From the NCBI GenBank assembly GCA_025355105.1, contig JANYAE010000052.1, positions 270,155-334,154 of the forward strand: a stretch of DNA of 64,000 bases, written 5' to 3'. A program made the translations under genes and the position numbers. Positions within the stretch are counted from its first letter, which is position 1, and each line of letters opens with the position of its first letter. This DNA comes from Pseudomonadota bacterium (GTDB lineage: Bacteria; Pseudomonadota; Gammaproteobacteria; Steroidobacterales; Steroidobacteraceae). The notes beneath the pieces were generated by a model, which worked only from the letters and a program-made list of their open reading frames with translations, ran no database searches and was not told the DNA's origin. Of the stretch, positions 1 through 9,037 are shown piece after piece.

Positions 1-21
1 CGACCCGGCGCGTTGCGCCGC

Positions 22-228
22 TCAATAGTGCGGCGGGATCTCGAATTTGGTGTCAGCGCCTGCCGGCGAATCGCCGGCCTCGACGCCCTCGATCAGTCGC
101 TGGAAGCGCGCCTCATGGGCATCAAGTCGTTGCTGCTGGCGGTACAGGACGTCCGACAGCTCCTGAAGCGCGCGCTCGAGGTGCGCCAACTTGATCTCCA
201 GCGTCTCGATGCGGGCGTCGTGCGACAC
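22..228 (-). CDS. slyX: SlyX family protein
   Basis: A 68-residue protein that is almost entirely one predicted coiled coil (heptads from IETLEIKLAHLERAL through the QQQRLDAHEARFQRL stretch), followed by a short tail ending in the IPPHY motif. Size, coiled coil and the conserved PPHY C-terminus are diagnostic for SlyX, a small protein of unknown biochemical role that is common in Proteobacteria. The start is a GTG. On the same strand a TATACT hexamer (AGTATA on the + strand at 255-260) lies about 27 bases upstream and could be a -10 box, but no good -35 box accompanies it. It is a standalone gene; no slyD lies beside it in this window. Confidence 0.88.
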   Translation of the reverse strand: MSHDARIETLEIKLAHLERALQELSDVLYRQQQRLDAHEARFQRLIEGVEAGDSPAGADTKFEIPPHY

Positions 229-317
229 GGCAGCGTCCAGGCAGGCGGGCGCTCAGTATAGGCGCGCGCCGAGACGAACTCACCGACCGCACGCCGTGGC
301 ATCAGCGTCGCGCGGCA

Positions 318-1217
318 TCAGCGGGACCGCGTGCCGGCCTGCCAGTCCGCCCGCACCTTTCTCGCCGTCGGCCCCTCGCCGTCCGACCGCCACCCCGGCG
401 GGCCGAAGGCGAAGCCGAGCAGCTCGCGCGCCGAACGCTCCGTGCGCAGGTCGCGGCCCATCGCCGCCCATTCGTGGAACGCGATTCGCAGCGGATTGTA
501 GGTCGCGATGTTGTGGATGATCCCGTAGCGCGGCGGCTCCTCGTCAAGCTCCGCCTCGAAGGATCCGAACAGGCGGTCCCAGACCATCAGCACGCCGGCA
601 TAGTTGCGATCGAGGTAGCGCGGGTTGGCGGCGTGGTGCACGCGGTGGTGCGAGGGCGTATTGAACAGGTATTCGTACCAGGCCGGCATGCGACGCACGG
701 CCTCCGTGTGGATCCAGAACTGGTAGAACAGGTTGAAGCCCTGCTGCGTCAGGATCATCGTGGGCGGAAAGCCGAGCAGCGCCAGCGGGATCCACGGCAT
801 CCAGGTGCCGGCGAGGACGCCGGTCCACGGCTGGCGCACCGCGGTGGACAGGTTGTACTCCTTGGAGGAGTGGTGATTGACGTGCGCCGCCCACCAGAAC
901 CGGCACTCGTGGCTGATGCGGTGGAACCAGTAGTAAGTGAAGTCGTCGAGTACGAACAACGCGAGCCATGCCCACGGCGACGACGGCGAGATCGTCACGA
1001 GGCGCGCCTCATAGGCTGCCGCGTAGCCGCCGGCGACGAGGCCCGCGAGCAGCAGGTTGCTGCCGACGTTGCCGAAGCGCATCGCGATCGAGGCGGCCGT
1101 GTCCTTCAGCCGGTAGCGGGCCCGGATCAGCCCCAGGCGGCCGAGCGCTGCCTCGACGGCGACCGCGGTGAGGCGCGACAGCAGGAAGATGTCCTGCAGC
1201 GTCGGCTTGAAGCTCAT
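318..1217 (-). CDS. Sterol desaturase / fatty acid hydroxylase family membrane protein
   Basis: A 299-residue integral membrane di-iron hydroxylase of the fatty acid hydroxylase superfamily. The histidine clusters that bind the two irons are visible in order: HRISHE, HVNHHSSK and HHRVHH. Hydrophobic segments surround them, as expected for an enzyme embedded in the inner membrane with its active site facing the cytosol. The substrate is not determinable; relatives hydroxylate or desaturate lipids, sterols or carotenoids. A longer reading with 26 more N-terminal residues exists, but MSFKPTLQDIF is the natural beginning because the upstream residues are Arg- and Pro-rich and lack family character. 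It is monocistronic, with no lipid-pathway neighbour. Confidence 0.88.
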   Translation of the reverse strand: MSFKPTLQDIFLLSRLTAVAVEAALGRLGLIRARYRLKDTAASIAMRFGNVGSNLLLAGLVAGGYAAAYEARLVTISPSSPWAWLALFVLDDFTYYWFHRISHECRFWWAAHVNHHSSKEYNLSTAVRQPWTGVLAGTWMPWIPLALLGFPPTMILTQQGFNLFYQFWIHTEAVRRMPAWYEYLFNTPSHHRVHHAANPRYLDRNYAGVLMVWDRLFGSFEAELDEEPPRYGIIHNIATYNPLRIAFHEWAAMGRDLRTERSARELLGFAFGPPGWRSDGEGPTARKVRADWQAGTRSR

Positions 1218-1423
1218 CGTGCTCCGGATCCCCTGCGCGCGGCACGCCCGCGGCCACGGCGAAGCGTACCGAAAAGCGCGCGGCCCGGCCGCCACCCGTA
1301 GCCTCGCGTTCGTAAAGACATGATCGTCAAGGCAATTCCGGCGAACGGCACCGCGATCGCCAAGTGGCCGTCAGCAGCCGCCAGCGACCGTCCGCGGCGC
1401 CAGGAGCTCGGCCGCCGCCCTTT

Positions 1424-1452
1424 TCGACAGGCTGCCAATTGGCGAGTAGTAT
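1424..1452 (+). promoter_or_regulatory. Sigma70-type promoter of the Xre/RES operon
   Basis: TCGACA (1424-1429, five of six matches to TTGACA), a 17-base spacer, and TAGTAT (1447-1452, four of six matches to TATAAT). It points at the antitoxin start 26 bases beyond. The local base composition is clearly more AT-rich than the surroundings. Confidence 0.6.
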
Positions 1453-1465
1453 GATGCCAGTTGGC
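1433..1465 (+). promoter_or_regulatory. Paired operator of the Xre/RES toxin-antitoxin operon
   Basis: Two near-identical 11-base elements, TGCCAATTGGC (1433-1443) and TGCCAGTTGGC (1455-1465), lie 22 bases apart, that is two helical turns on the same DNA face. The first contains a perfect 10-base palindrome and the second differs at one central base. One sits in the promoter spacer and the other just downstream of the -10 box, so occupation would block RNA polymerase. This is the arrangement expected for autorepression by the antitoxin or the toxin-antitoxin complex. Confidence 0.65.
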
Positions 1466-1477
1466 TAGGAGTGGACG

Positions 1478-1891
1478 ATGGTGACCGAAGCACTGCTGGG
1501 TACCGCGCTCGCCGACAACGAGCCGCTCAAGCTGCTCGAGCAGCTGTCGGCCGGCCTGCCGGCCACGACGCTGCGCCAGTTCAAGCGCGCGAGCCGGCTG
1601 GGCGACGCGGACGTCGCAACGCTGCTGCAGGTCAGCAGCCGCACGCTGAGCCGGCTGAAGGGTGGCAAGACGCGGCTGCCGGCGGACCTGAGCGACCGGC
1701 TGTACTCGGTGGCGTCCGTCTACGCGCAGGCGGCGGAGGTGTTCGGCACCGCCGATCGCGCGCGCGTCTGGCTCGTCGAGCCGCAACACGGACTTGGCGG
1801 CAAGCTCCCGCTGGAACTCGCCGCGACGGAGTTCGGCCGCGCGCAGGTGCGAGCACTGCTGCGGCGGATCGAGCACGGCTTCCTTGCCTGA
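1478..1891 (+). CDS. Xre/MbcA/ParS-type antitoxin (DUF2384)
   Basis: A 137-residue antitoxin of the Xre family that pairs with RES-domain toxins. The N-terminal half carries a helix-turn-helix-like region (LGDADVATLLQVSSRTLSRLKG). The C-terminal half is the DUF2384 toxin-binding domain, ending with the typical short helix that holds EFGRAQVRALLRRIEHG. A clean AGGAG ribosome site (1467-1471) lies six bases before the ATG. The stop codon overlaps the beginning of the next gene, so the two are translationally coupled, as in known Xre-RES operons. In the family this protein neutralises the toxin and represses the operon; the paired palindromes upstream fit that role. Confidence 0.9.
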   Translation: MVTEALLGTALADNEPLKLLEQLSAGLPATTLRQFKRASRLGDADVATLLQVSSRTLSRLKGGKTRLPADLSDRLYSVASVYAQAAEVFGTADRARVWLVEPQHGLGGKLPLELAATEFGRAQVRALLRRIEHGFLA

Positions 1892-1895
1892 GATT

Positions 1896-2360
1896 GTGCG
1901 CGACGCCCGTCTCTATCGCCTGCTGAAGCTCAAGTACGCGCGACAGGCGCTCGCCGGCCGCGGCGGCCTAGAGGCCGATGGTCGCTGGCATTCCGCCGGC
2001 CGTCCGATCGTCTATCTCGCAAGCTCCGAGGCGCTCGCGGTGCTGGAGGTCCGCGTGCATCTGGGCCCGGTGGTACCGGTTGACCGCTACGTGATCCTGA
2101 CCGTCGAGATTCCCGCGCGGCTCGTCGATCCGCTGCCACGCCCGCAGTGGCCCCGCGGCTGGGACGCGGTGCCGTTCGGAGCCGCGAGCCAGCGGGTCGG
2201 CGACCGGTGGCTTGCGCAGCAGCGCGGCGTGGCGCTGCGGGTGCCGTCGGTGCACAGCAACACCGACTTCAACGTCCTGTTCAATCCGGCGCACCCGAAG
2301 TCCTCAGGTGCGCGGGTCGTCGAACGCCGCCGCTACACCTTCGACAGCCGGCTGTTCTGA
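1896..2360 (+). CDS. RES domain toxin (NAD+-degrading family)
   Basis: About 154 residues of RES domain, the toxin half of the Xre-RES module. The family's Arg-Glu-Ser signature is recognisable: an early Arg in the RLYRL segment, the Glu of SEALAVLEV, and the Ser of VPSVHSNTDFNVLFNPAHP, which is also the most conserved block of the family. Characterised RES toxins are structurally related to ADP-ribosyltransferases and deplete NAD+; activity here is inferred. The start is uncertain: GTG at 1896 (used here) or TTG at 1884. Both lie at the antitoxin stop (1889-1891), and neither has a strong ribosome site of its own, so translation probably depends on the upstream gene. Confidence 0.88.
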   Translation: MRDARLYRLLKLKYARQALAGRGGLEADGRWHSAGRPIVYLASSEALAVLEVRVHLGPVVPVDRYVILTVEIPARLVDPLPRPQWPRGWDAVPFGAASQRVGDRWLAQQRGVALRVPSVHSNTDFNVLFNPAHPKSSGARVVERRRYTFDSRLF

Positions 2361-2383
2361 CCGCGCGGGCCGCGCTGCGCCGC

Positions 2384-3553
2384 TCAGCTGGGCGGACTGC
2401 CTGCCGGGCGTGCCACGAGCTCCGGGCCGAAGCCCGCCACACTCGTGATACCGAGCTGACCCATCGCGAGGTCCAGCTCCTCGCGCAGAATGTCGAGCGC
2501 GCGCCCGGCGCCGGCGGCGCCGGCGGCGGCGACGCCGAAGGTCGGGGCGCGGCCGACGAACGCGAAGTCCGCACCGAGGCTGAGGGCGATCGCGACGTCG
2601 GACCCGCGCCGAATGCCGCCGTCGACCATGACCGCGACGCGCCGTTCGACCGCGGCGCGGATCTCCGGCAGCGCGTCGATCGCGGCCGGCAGGCAGTCCA
2701 GCTGGCGACCGCCGTGATTGGACACGATCAGGCCGTCGACGCCGAGCTCCGCCGCGCGACGCGCGTCGTCGGCGTGCTGGATCCCCTTAATCACCAGCCG
2801 CCCCGGCCACTCACGCCGGTAGAGTTCGACGTCGCGCCAGGTCTGCGTCGCGAAGGACTGCGAGACGAAGAACTCCGCGATCTGGCGCGGGCTGGCGCCG
2901 GCCGGTGCATAGGGCCGCCAGTTGCCAAAGGCCGGCAAACCACCGCGCGCCAGGTAGCCGAGCGACCAGCGCGGATGCATCAGGCCGTCGAGCAGCAGCG
3001 ACGGCGACATCCCGATCGCAAAGTCGAAACCGTTGCGCACGTCGCGCTCACGGCGCGCGGAAATGGGCAGGTCCACCGTGAGCACCAGCACGCCGAGTCC
3101 GGCTTGGCGCGCGCGGCGTAGCAGGTCGAGCGAGATTCGTTGCTCGCGCGCGGGATACAGCTGGTACCACGTGTGGTCAGGCGCGATCCGCGCGACGTCC
3201 TCGATCGTTGCGATGCTCGCGCCCGAAAGAATGAAGGGCACGCCGGCGTCGCGGGCGGCCGCGGCGAGCAGCAGTTCGCCATCCGGGCGGAACAGGCCGG
3301 CGAGGCCAATCGGCGCGATGCCGAACGGCGCGACGTAGCGGTGCTGCCAGAGCGGCGTCGCCAAGCTGCGCTCACTGACGTCGACGAGGTAACGCGGCCG
3401 GAGCCGGTAGGCATCGAACGCGGCGCGATTGCGATGCACGCCGGCATCGTCACCGGCCCCGCCGTCGATGTAGTCGAAGAGAATGCGCGGCAGCCGGCGC
3501 CGCGCGAGCCGGCGAAGGTCCTCGACACTGACGACGCTGTTCATTGCGCCCAT
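2384..3553 (-). CDS. FMN-dependent alpha-hydroxy acid dehydrogenase (LldD/glycolate oxidase family)
   Basis: A 389-residue TIM-barrel flavoprotein of the L-lactate dehydrogenase/glycolate oxidase/mandelate dehydrogenase family. The N-terminal family signature (FDYIDGGAGDD) is present. So are the FMN-contacting Lys of LVIKGIQ and the catalytic motif SNHGGRQLD with its base His, followed by VDGGIRRGSD, which holds the FMN phosphate. It would oxidise a 2-hydroxy acid to the 2-keto acid and pass electrons to quinone, cytochrome or oxygen; the substrate cannot be named. Two in-frame starts nine bases apart (3553 and 3544) are possible. There is no lctP permease or LldR regulator next to it, so the lldD symbol is not assigned. 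Confidence 0.88.
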   Translation of the reverse strand: MGAMNSVVSVEDLRRLARRRLPRILFDYIDGGAGDDAGVHRNRAAFDAYRLRPRYLVDVSERSLATPLWQHRYVAPFGIAPIGLAGLFRPDGELLLAAAARDAGVPFILSGASIATIEDVARIAPDHTWYQLYPAREQRISLDLLRRARQAGLGVLVLTVDLPISARRERDVRNGFDFAIGMSPSLLLDGLMHPRWSLGYLARGGLPAFGNWRPYAPAGASPRQIAEFFVSQSFATQTWRDVELYRREWPGRLVIKGIQHADDARRAAELGVDGLIVSNHGGRQLDCLPAAIDALPEIRAAVERRVAVMVDGGIRRGSDVAIALSLGADFAFVGRAPTFGVAAAGAAGAGRALDILREELDLAMGQLGITSVAGFGPELVARPAGSPPS

Positions 3554-3679
3554 TGCCTGGTCAAATCCCGATCGTGGCCATCTAGGCTGACGAGTGTGCC
3601 GGATTTTCGACCGGCCGAGGCTGCGGGCGCCACCGCCGGGAAGGCGGACGGGGCGGCGATCGACGTGCTCCCGGCGTGG

Positions 3680-5764
3680 TCAGGCGGAGCGCGGCTGCGA
3701 CCGGGCGGATTCGTCAGGCCCGGCGTGCGATTGGGTGGCGTTGGCGCCTGCGCCGGGCGCTGTGGTGTTCAGCCGGAATACCGCCACCGAGTCGACCAGA
3801 AAGGTCACCTGCCGCTCGAGTTCGCTGGCGGACTCGGCGACGTCATGGACGAGGTCCGCGTTCTGCCGCGTTGCCTCGTCCACCTGCGAGACCGCGCGGT
3901 GCACCTGCTCGACGCCCGCAGTCTGGGTCGCCGAAGCCTCGGCGATCTCGCGCACGATGCCGCTCACCCGGCTGATCGAGGCAACGATTTCCGACATCCG
4001 CTCACCGGCTGAGGCCACCAGCCGCGACCCGGAGTCGACCGTCTCGGCCGACGCACTGATCAGCGCGCGAATCTCGCGGGCTGCCTCGGCGCTGCGGCCG
4101 GCGAGGGTTCGGACTTCCGCGGCGACGACAGCGAAGCCCCGGCCATGCTCACCGGCACGCGCCGCCTCGACGGCCGCGTTCAGCGCCAGGATGTTGGTCT
4201 GGAATGCCAGGCTGTCGATGACACTGGTGATTTCGGCGATCCGGCCGGACGATGTGGCGATGTCACTCATGGTGCTGACGATTTGCCCGACGACCTCACC
4301 GCCGCCGGTGGCCGCGGCCGTGGCTGCCGATGCCAGGCGGTCTGCCTCGTGGGCGCGGTCGCTGGTGTCACGCACGATCCCGGTGATTTCCGCCATTGAC
4401 CGCGCGGTGGCCTGCACACCCTCGGTCTGCTGCTCGGTGCGCGCCTTGAGCTCGGCGTTGCCGCCGGCGATGCGGGTCGCGACCGCGTCGATCGCGTCGA
4501 CCGCGGCCTTGATCTGGCCGATGCTCGCCGCGAGGCGATCGGCGGTGCTGTTGGAGTAGTCCTTGAGCCGACCGAAGGTGCCGCGGTAGTTTCGTTCGAT
4601 GCGCTCGGTCAGATCGCCGCGCGCGAGCGCCTCGAGCATGTGGGCGACGTCGTCGAGACTCGCCTCGTTGGTCGCCACGAGCCGGTTCATGCCCTCCGCC
4701 AGCGCGGCGAGAAACGATGCGTTGGCACTGCCGTCGGCGCGTTCCGGCACGGCGATGCGCCGGTCGAGCTCGCCGTGGGCGGCGGCGTCGACCACGGTGG
4801 CGACCTCCCGCTCGATCGCCACCTGCTCGGTGCCGTCGTTCCATTCGAGCACGCGACCGATCGGACGGCCATCGCCGGCGAGCACGACGTCGCTGGCGAC
4901 ACGGAAGATGCGCCGTCCAATCGTGAGCTGTGCGCGGCCTTCGCGGAGCAGCTCCGCGGCGGCGCTGCCGGCGACGTCCGTGAGCGCGATTCCGGCGAGT
5001 GACGCGCCCTCGCGCCAGGCGGCGGTGTCGGGGGACGCCAGTCGAAGTTGCGCCGCGACCGACCGGTTGGCGTAGAGGATCTGCCCGTCGGCGTCGGTCA
5101 CCATCAGGCCGACCGAGCAGTTGTCGAGTGCATTGCGCAGGCGCAGCCCTTCCTCGGCGATCCGGTCATCCGCGGCGCGGCGCGCTCTGAGCCGCCGCTG
5201 GGCGGCGATCACGAATGCGAGGGTGAGCGCGAAGGTCAGCAGCACGGCGCCGACGACGGCGAGCTGCTGGCGGTGAACGGAGGTCGTGGCGCTCTGCAGC
5301 ACCTCCGCATCGCGCCGGTCGAACTCGGCCGCGATGTCCTTGGTCAGACCGTCGGCCGCGCGCACGGCCTCGCGCAAGCGCATCAGGGTGGCGAGGTCCG
5401 CGGTCTTGCCCAACTCGGCGGTGAGCGCATCAAGCCTCGGCACCGCGTCCTTGAGCACCTCCGGATCCGCTCCGGCGACGGCGAGCGCGTGCGCGTGCCC
5501 ATCCGCCGTGCGCAATGCGTCGACCGCGGAACTACTGAGGGTGCCGGTGTCCACCGCGTCGCTGACGGCGAACAGGAAAGTCTTGAACTCGGTGCGCGCG
5601 TCCTGCGCGAGTACGCGTACCGGGCGCGAGCGTTCGATCGCGTTGGCGCGCCGGGCGTCGGCAATGGTTTGCACGGCCAGTACCACGGCCAGCGGCAACG
5701 CCACCGCCAGAAACTGCAGCGTGACCAGCCGACCAGGTCTGCTCTTGGGTTCCACCCCACTCAT
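3680..5764 (-). CDS. Methyl-accepting chemotaxis protein with PAS domain
   Basis: A 694-residue transmembrane chemoreceptor. Order: a first membrane helix (about residues 13-32), a periplasmic helical sensor region of about 135 residues, and a second membrane helix (about 169-188). A PAS domain (about 205-310, with [16 protein letters not shown]) and a HAMP-like linker containing [11 protein letters not shown] follow. The long MCP signalling domain has the hairpin tip [24 protein letters not shown]. There is no CheR-binding pentapeptide at the C-terminus. It presumably relays signals to CheA/CheW encoded elsewhere, since no che gene is nearby. The start at MSGVEPKSR was chosen because the membrane anchor follows at once; upstream residues are Arg-rich and unlike the family. 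The ligand is unknown. Confidence 0.92.
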   Translation of the reverse strand: MSGVEPKSRPGRLVTLQFLAVALPLAVVLAVQTIADARRANAIERSRPVRVLAQDARTEFKTFLFAVSDAVDTGTLSSSAVDALRTADGHAHALAVAGADPEVLKDAVPRLDALTAELGKTADLATLMRLREAVRAADGLTKDIAAEFDRRDAEVLQSATTSVHRQQLAVVGAVLLTFALTLAFVIAAQRRLRARRAADDRIAEEGLRLRNALDNCSVGLMVTDADGQILYANRSVAAQLRLASPDTAAWREGASLAGIALTDVAGSAAAELLREGRAQLTIGRRIFRVASDVVLAGDGRPIGRVLEWNDGTEQVAIEREVATVVDAAAHGELDRRIAVPERADGSANASFLAALAEGMNRLVATNEASLDDVAHMLEALARGDLTERIERNYRGTFGRLKDYSNSTADRLAASIGQIKAAVDAIDAVATRIAGGNAELKARTEQQTEGVQATARSMAEITGIVRDTSDRAHEADRLASAATAAATGGGEVVGQIVSTMSDIATSSGRIAEITSVIDSLAFQTNILALNAAVEAARAGEHGRGFAVVAAEVRTLAGRSAEAAREIRALISASAETVDSGSRLVASAGERMSEIVASISRVSGIVREIAEASATQTAGVEQVHRAVSQVDEATRQNADLVHDVAESASELERQVTFLVDSVAVFRLNTTAPGAGANATQSHAGPDESARSQPRSA

Positions 5765-6086
5765 GTCCCGTTCCTGCCGCCGAGCCGTTCGGCGATCGAT
5801 CATCGGGCCACAGCGCCTCCGGTCTGCGCCGGCGCCGCATGGGGCCTTCCAGGCCGTCGCGGCCGCCGCAGGTCCGGTCGCCGGCACGGACCGACCTGCA
5901 GGGCTCCGACTCTCCGTTCAGGGGCCCAGACCCTAACGATATCGGCGATTCCCGCAGCGTCTGAAGTCCCTCGCCGGCAATCACCCGCAGAGGCGACCTG
6001 ATTCACGCTCGCGGGCCGATGGTGCGCCTGACCGGGATCGGCAGGCTGCCGGGCTTCGCGCCGGCCGGGCCGGGCTGGGGGCCGCC
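5765..6086. other. Non-coding stretch between chemoreceptor and histidine kinase
   Basis: About 320 bases containing the upstream region of the chemoreceptor (minus strand) and the tail of the kinase (also minus strand). I see no convincing gene. A GCCGATAT octamer on the minus strand (5939-5946) resembles a flagellar sigma-28 -10 element, but no matching -35 element precedes it. Confidence 0.5.
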
Positions 6087-7784
6087 TCAGGGGCTAGGCG
6101 CGAGCACGTGCACGGCGACGATGGTGCCGCGCGGCTGGCGCCGGATGACGGTGAGGCCGCCGCCGAGCGCGGCGAAGCGCTCCTGGATCGCGAGCAAGCC
6201 AAGCGCGTTGGGCTTGCCGAGATCCTGGTCTGCCACGCCGATGCCGTCGTCGCTGATCGTCATCGTCAGCCGGGCCGGCTCGACGGCGAGATCGATCGTC
6301 ACTTCGGTGGCCCGAGCGTGCCGGGCGACATTGGTCAGCGCCTCCTGGACGGCGCGGAAGAACACCAGCCGGGTCGCATCGTTGAGCCTCGGGAAGGGCG
6401 AGGTCTCGAGCACCTTGATGCGCAGTCCCGAGCGCTCGGCGAACTGCCGCGCATACTGGCTGACGGCGGTCACGAGCGGCAGGTGGGCGAGCGTGCCGGG
6501 CCGGAGCGAGTTGGTCAGCTCGCGCAGGTCGCCGATGCACTTGTCGACCGCGCGAGAGACGTCGTTGCAGGCCTGTGCCACGTAGGGGTCATCGCCGGCC
6601 CTCGCGCGCAGGCGGTTGAGATCGAGGGTTGCGGCCACCAGATCCTGCGCGACCCCCTCGTGCAGCGTATGCGCGACCGAGCGGCGTTCGTCTTCGCGCA
6701 CGGTCTCGAGGCGCTGCGCCAGCTCGCGGATCCGCTCGTACGAGTTGCGCAGCTCCGTGATGTCCTCGACCGTCGTCAGGAAGCGGTTGCGCGCCTGGCC
6801 GGGTGTGCGCAGCGCGATCGGCCGCGACCGCACCCAGCGAATCTCGCCGCTCGGCCGCCGCACCCGGAAGGTATGCACCGCGGGGTGGTCGCTGCGAACC
6901 GCTTCACGCCACGTCGCGAGCACCTCCGGAATGTCCTCCGGCGGGAACGCGGCCTGCCAGCCCTCACCCAGAGTCGCGCCGGGCGCGAGCCCGGCGATCT
7001 CGTCCCAGCGGGGGTTGGTATAGGTGCAGCGACCGTCGGCGTCGGTGACGAAGATGCCGACGCCAGCGGAGGTCGCGAGCTCACGGAAACGGGCCTCGCT
7101 CGCCTCGGTGCGGCGCTTTTCGGTCTCGAGGCTCTCGAGCAGTCGAACGGCGACGGCGAGCACGAGCATCGGCGCGCTGAGCGCGGCGACGAGTAGGTTC
7201 ATCACCCAGGCGAGCGAGTTCAGCCCCTCAAGTTCCGGAGTCGCGAACGCGTAACGGACGGGCGCGGCGAGGATGAACGCGGCGCGACCGACGGTCGTGA
7301 CACCGTTGGCGAGAAAGGTCAGCGCGACCAGGCGCGCGATGGTCCGGCCGGGTCCGCGCGGCTCACGCCACGCGACCGCGACGGCGCCGCCGTAGCCGGC
7401 CGCCATCACGAACGACAATGCCGCGATGCGCGCCGCCGTGTTCGGCCAGACGAACGTGAACACGACGGTTGCCGCGATGCCGGCCGCGACCAGCAGGCGC
7501 ACGAGCTGATCCCGGGGCGCGCCACCGTAGAAGCGCGACATACCGGCGAACAGCAGCACCGGCCCGATCGAAAACGGAATGTTGAAGACGAGCGACGACA
7601 AGCGCCAGTCCCAGATCGGAAAGATCGCGCTGCAGAAAGCCAGCGCGGAACAGCCCGACGCGGCCGCCCAGAACGCCGGACCTGCGATCCGCGGCGCGTA
7701 GCGCGTGATGCCGGCGAATACCGCGACGCTCGCCGCGCCCGAGACCGCGAGCACCGTGTACAGCGTTTCCTGGTGAAGCACCAT
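6087..7784 (-). CDS. Membrane PAS sensor histidine kinase (NarL-type, HisKA_3)
   Basis: A 565-residue sensor kinase. The first ~215 residues form six to seven hydrophobic helices. A PAS domain follows (around 235-345, with VGIFVTDADGRCTYTN, then the PAC-like segment). Next come a HisKA_3 dimerisation domain whose phospho-acceptor His lies in AHTLHEGVAQDL, and a GHKL ATPase domain. The N box (QEALTNVARHA) and the G1 box (SDDGIGV) are intact, so it should autophosphorylate. Such kinases normally signal to a NarL/FixJ response regulator, but none is encoded nearby; it is an orphan in this window. The PAS may sense a small molecule or redox state; the signal is unknown. ATG at 7782-7784. Confidence 0.9.
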   Translation of the reverse strand: MVLHQETLYTVLAVSGAASVAVFAGITRYAPRIAGPAFWAAASGCSALAFCSAIFPIWDWRLSSLVFNIPFSIGPVLLFAGMSRFYGGAPRDQLVRLLVAAGIAATVVFTFVWPNTAARIAALSFVMAAGYGGAVAVAWREPRGPGRTIARLVALTFLANGVTTVGRAAFILAAPVRYAFATPELEGLNSLAWVMNLLVAALSAPMLVLAVAVRLLESLETEKRRTEASEARFRELATSAGVGIFVTDADGRCTYTNPRWDEIAGLAPGATLGEGWQAAFPPEDIPEVLATWREAVRSDHPAVHTFRVRRPSGEIRWVRSRPIALRTPGQARNRFLTTVEDITELRNSYERIRELAQRLETVREDERRSVAHTLHEGVAQDLVAATLDLNRLRARAGDDPYVAQACNDVSRAVDKCIGDLRELTNSLRPGTLAHLPLVTAVSQYARQFAERSGLRIKVLETSPFPRLNDATRLVFFRAVQEALTNVARHARATEVTIDLAVEPARLTMTISDDGIGVADQDLGKPNALGLLAIQERFAALGGGLTVIRRQPRGTIVAVHVLAPSP

Positions 7785-7980
7785 GAGTCGTGCGCTCTCC
7801 GCAGGCGATCCGGCAGCTGGTCGGGGCCCTCCCCGAAGGCGAGCCGCATCCTACCGCAGTCGCGCCGAGATTCGACACGCCAGGAGGTCCCGGATCGGCG
7901 CCGGTGGTGCTCGGCGTCGCGCCGTCGTGGCGAGCCGGTACCATAGAGGCCGCCTGTCACCGCGCCCGGAGTCCCACGAG

Positions 7981-8940
7981 ATGACGCTTCCCGACGCCCT
8001 GAGCCGCCTGCCGCTGCCGGTCATCGGGGCGCCGCTCTTCATTATCAGCAATCCCAAGCTCGTCATCGCCCAGTGCAAGGCCGGTATCGTCGGCTCCATG
8101 CCGGCGCTGAATGCGCGGCCTGCCTCGCAGCTCGACGAATGGCTGGCCGAGATCGCCGAGGCGCTCGCCGCGCACGACCGGGCACACCCGGAGCGACCGG
8201 CGGCACCTTTCGCGATCAATCAGATCGTCCACAAGAGCAACGACCGGCTCGAACATGACATCGAGATGTGCGCGAAGCACAAGGTGCCGATCGTGATCAC
8301 CTCGCTCGGCGCGCGCACCGACGTCAACGACGCCGTCCATCGCTGGGGCGGGATCGTGCTGCACGACGTGATCACCAACGCCTTTGCGCGCAAGGCGATT
8401 GAGAAGGGCGCCGACGGGCTGGTGCTGGTGGCGGCCGGAGCCGGCGGCCACGCCGGGGTCAAGAGTCCGTTTGCGCTCGTGCAGGAGGTCCGCGAGTGGT
8501 TTGCCGGACCCGTGGCGCTGTCCGGCGCGATCGCGACCGGCGGTGCGGTGCTCGCCGCGCAGGCCATGGGGGCCGATTTCGCCTACATCGGCTCGGCCTT
8601 CATCGCGACCGACGAGGCGCGCGCATCGGACGGCTACAAGCAGGCGATCGTTGCTGGCACTTCCGACGACATCGTCTACAGTAGTTACTTCACCGGCGTG
8701 CACGGCAACTATCTCAGGCCGTCGGTGATCGCCGCGGGCCTTGACCCGGACCGGCTGCCGGAAAGTGATGCGACGAAGATGAATTTCGGATCGGGCGGCG
8801 CGGCGAAGGCCTGGAAGGACATCTGGGGCTGCGGCCAGGGCATTGCGACGATCAAGCAGGTGCTGCCGACCGAACAGCTGGTCGAACGCCTGCGACGGGA
8901 GTACTCGGCGGCGCGATCGCGACTCGCGCTCGGTCGGTGA
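7981..8940 (+). CDS. Nitronate monooxygenase family protein
   Basis: A 319-residue FMN-binding TIM-barrel protein of the nitronate monooxygenase (formerly 2-nitropropane dioxygenase) family. It begins with the typical LPLPVIGAPLFIISNPKLV segment. Other visible family features are GIVGSMPALNAR, the GAGGHAG motif with the catalytic His, SGAIATGGAVLAAQAMGADF (phosphate-binding loop) and a C-terminal FGSGGAAKAWKDIW segment. The family oxidises propionate-3-nitronate and other nitronates, a detoxification role; some relatives have other activities, so specificity is not certain. A GGAG lies ten bases before the ATG. It is divergent from the histidine kinase. Confidence 0.87.
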   Translation: MTLPDALSRLPLPVIGAPLFIISNPKLVIAQCKAGIVGSMPALNARPASQLDEWLAEIAEALAAHDRAHPERPAAPFAINQIVHKSNDRLEHDIEMCAKHKVPIVITSLGARTDVNDAVHRWGGIVLHDVITNAFARKAIEKGADGLVLVAAGAGGHAGVKSPFALVQEVREWFAGPVALSGAIATGGAVLAAQAMGADFAYIGSAFIATDEARASDGYKQAIVAGTSDDIVYSSYFTGVHGNYLRPSVIAAGLDPDRLPESDATKMNFGSGGAAKAWKDIWGCGQGIATIKQVLPTEQLVERLRREYSAARSRLALGR

Positions 8941-8966
8941 CGAGCGCCCGGCGCGCAACCGGCCGG

Positions 8967-8996
8967 TTCCACGCCCTGCCAGGATGCCGGTATAGT
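8967..8996 (+). promoter_or_regulatory. Candidate promoter of the PQQ alcohol dehydrogenase
   Basis: TTCCAC (8967-8972), an 18-base spacer and TATAGT (8991-8996), 41 bases upstream of the ATG at 9038. The -10 element is good (five of six); the -35 is weak. Confidence 0.35.
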
Positions 8997-9037
8997 CTCC
9001 GGCTTGTCCCTGCATCGTGCACCCACGGGAATCGCTC

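Noticed and set aside
5939..5946. GCCGATAT on the minus strand as a flagellar sigma-28 promoter for the chemoreceptor
   Set aside because: The -35 region at the correct spacing matches only about three of eight positions, so the hit may be chance.
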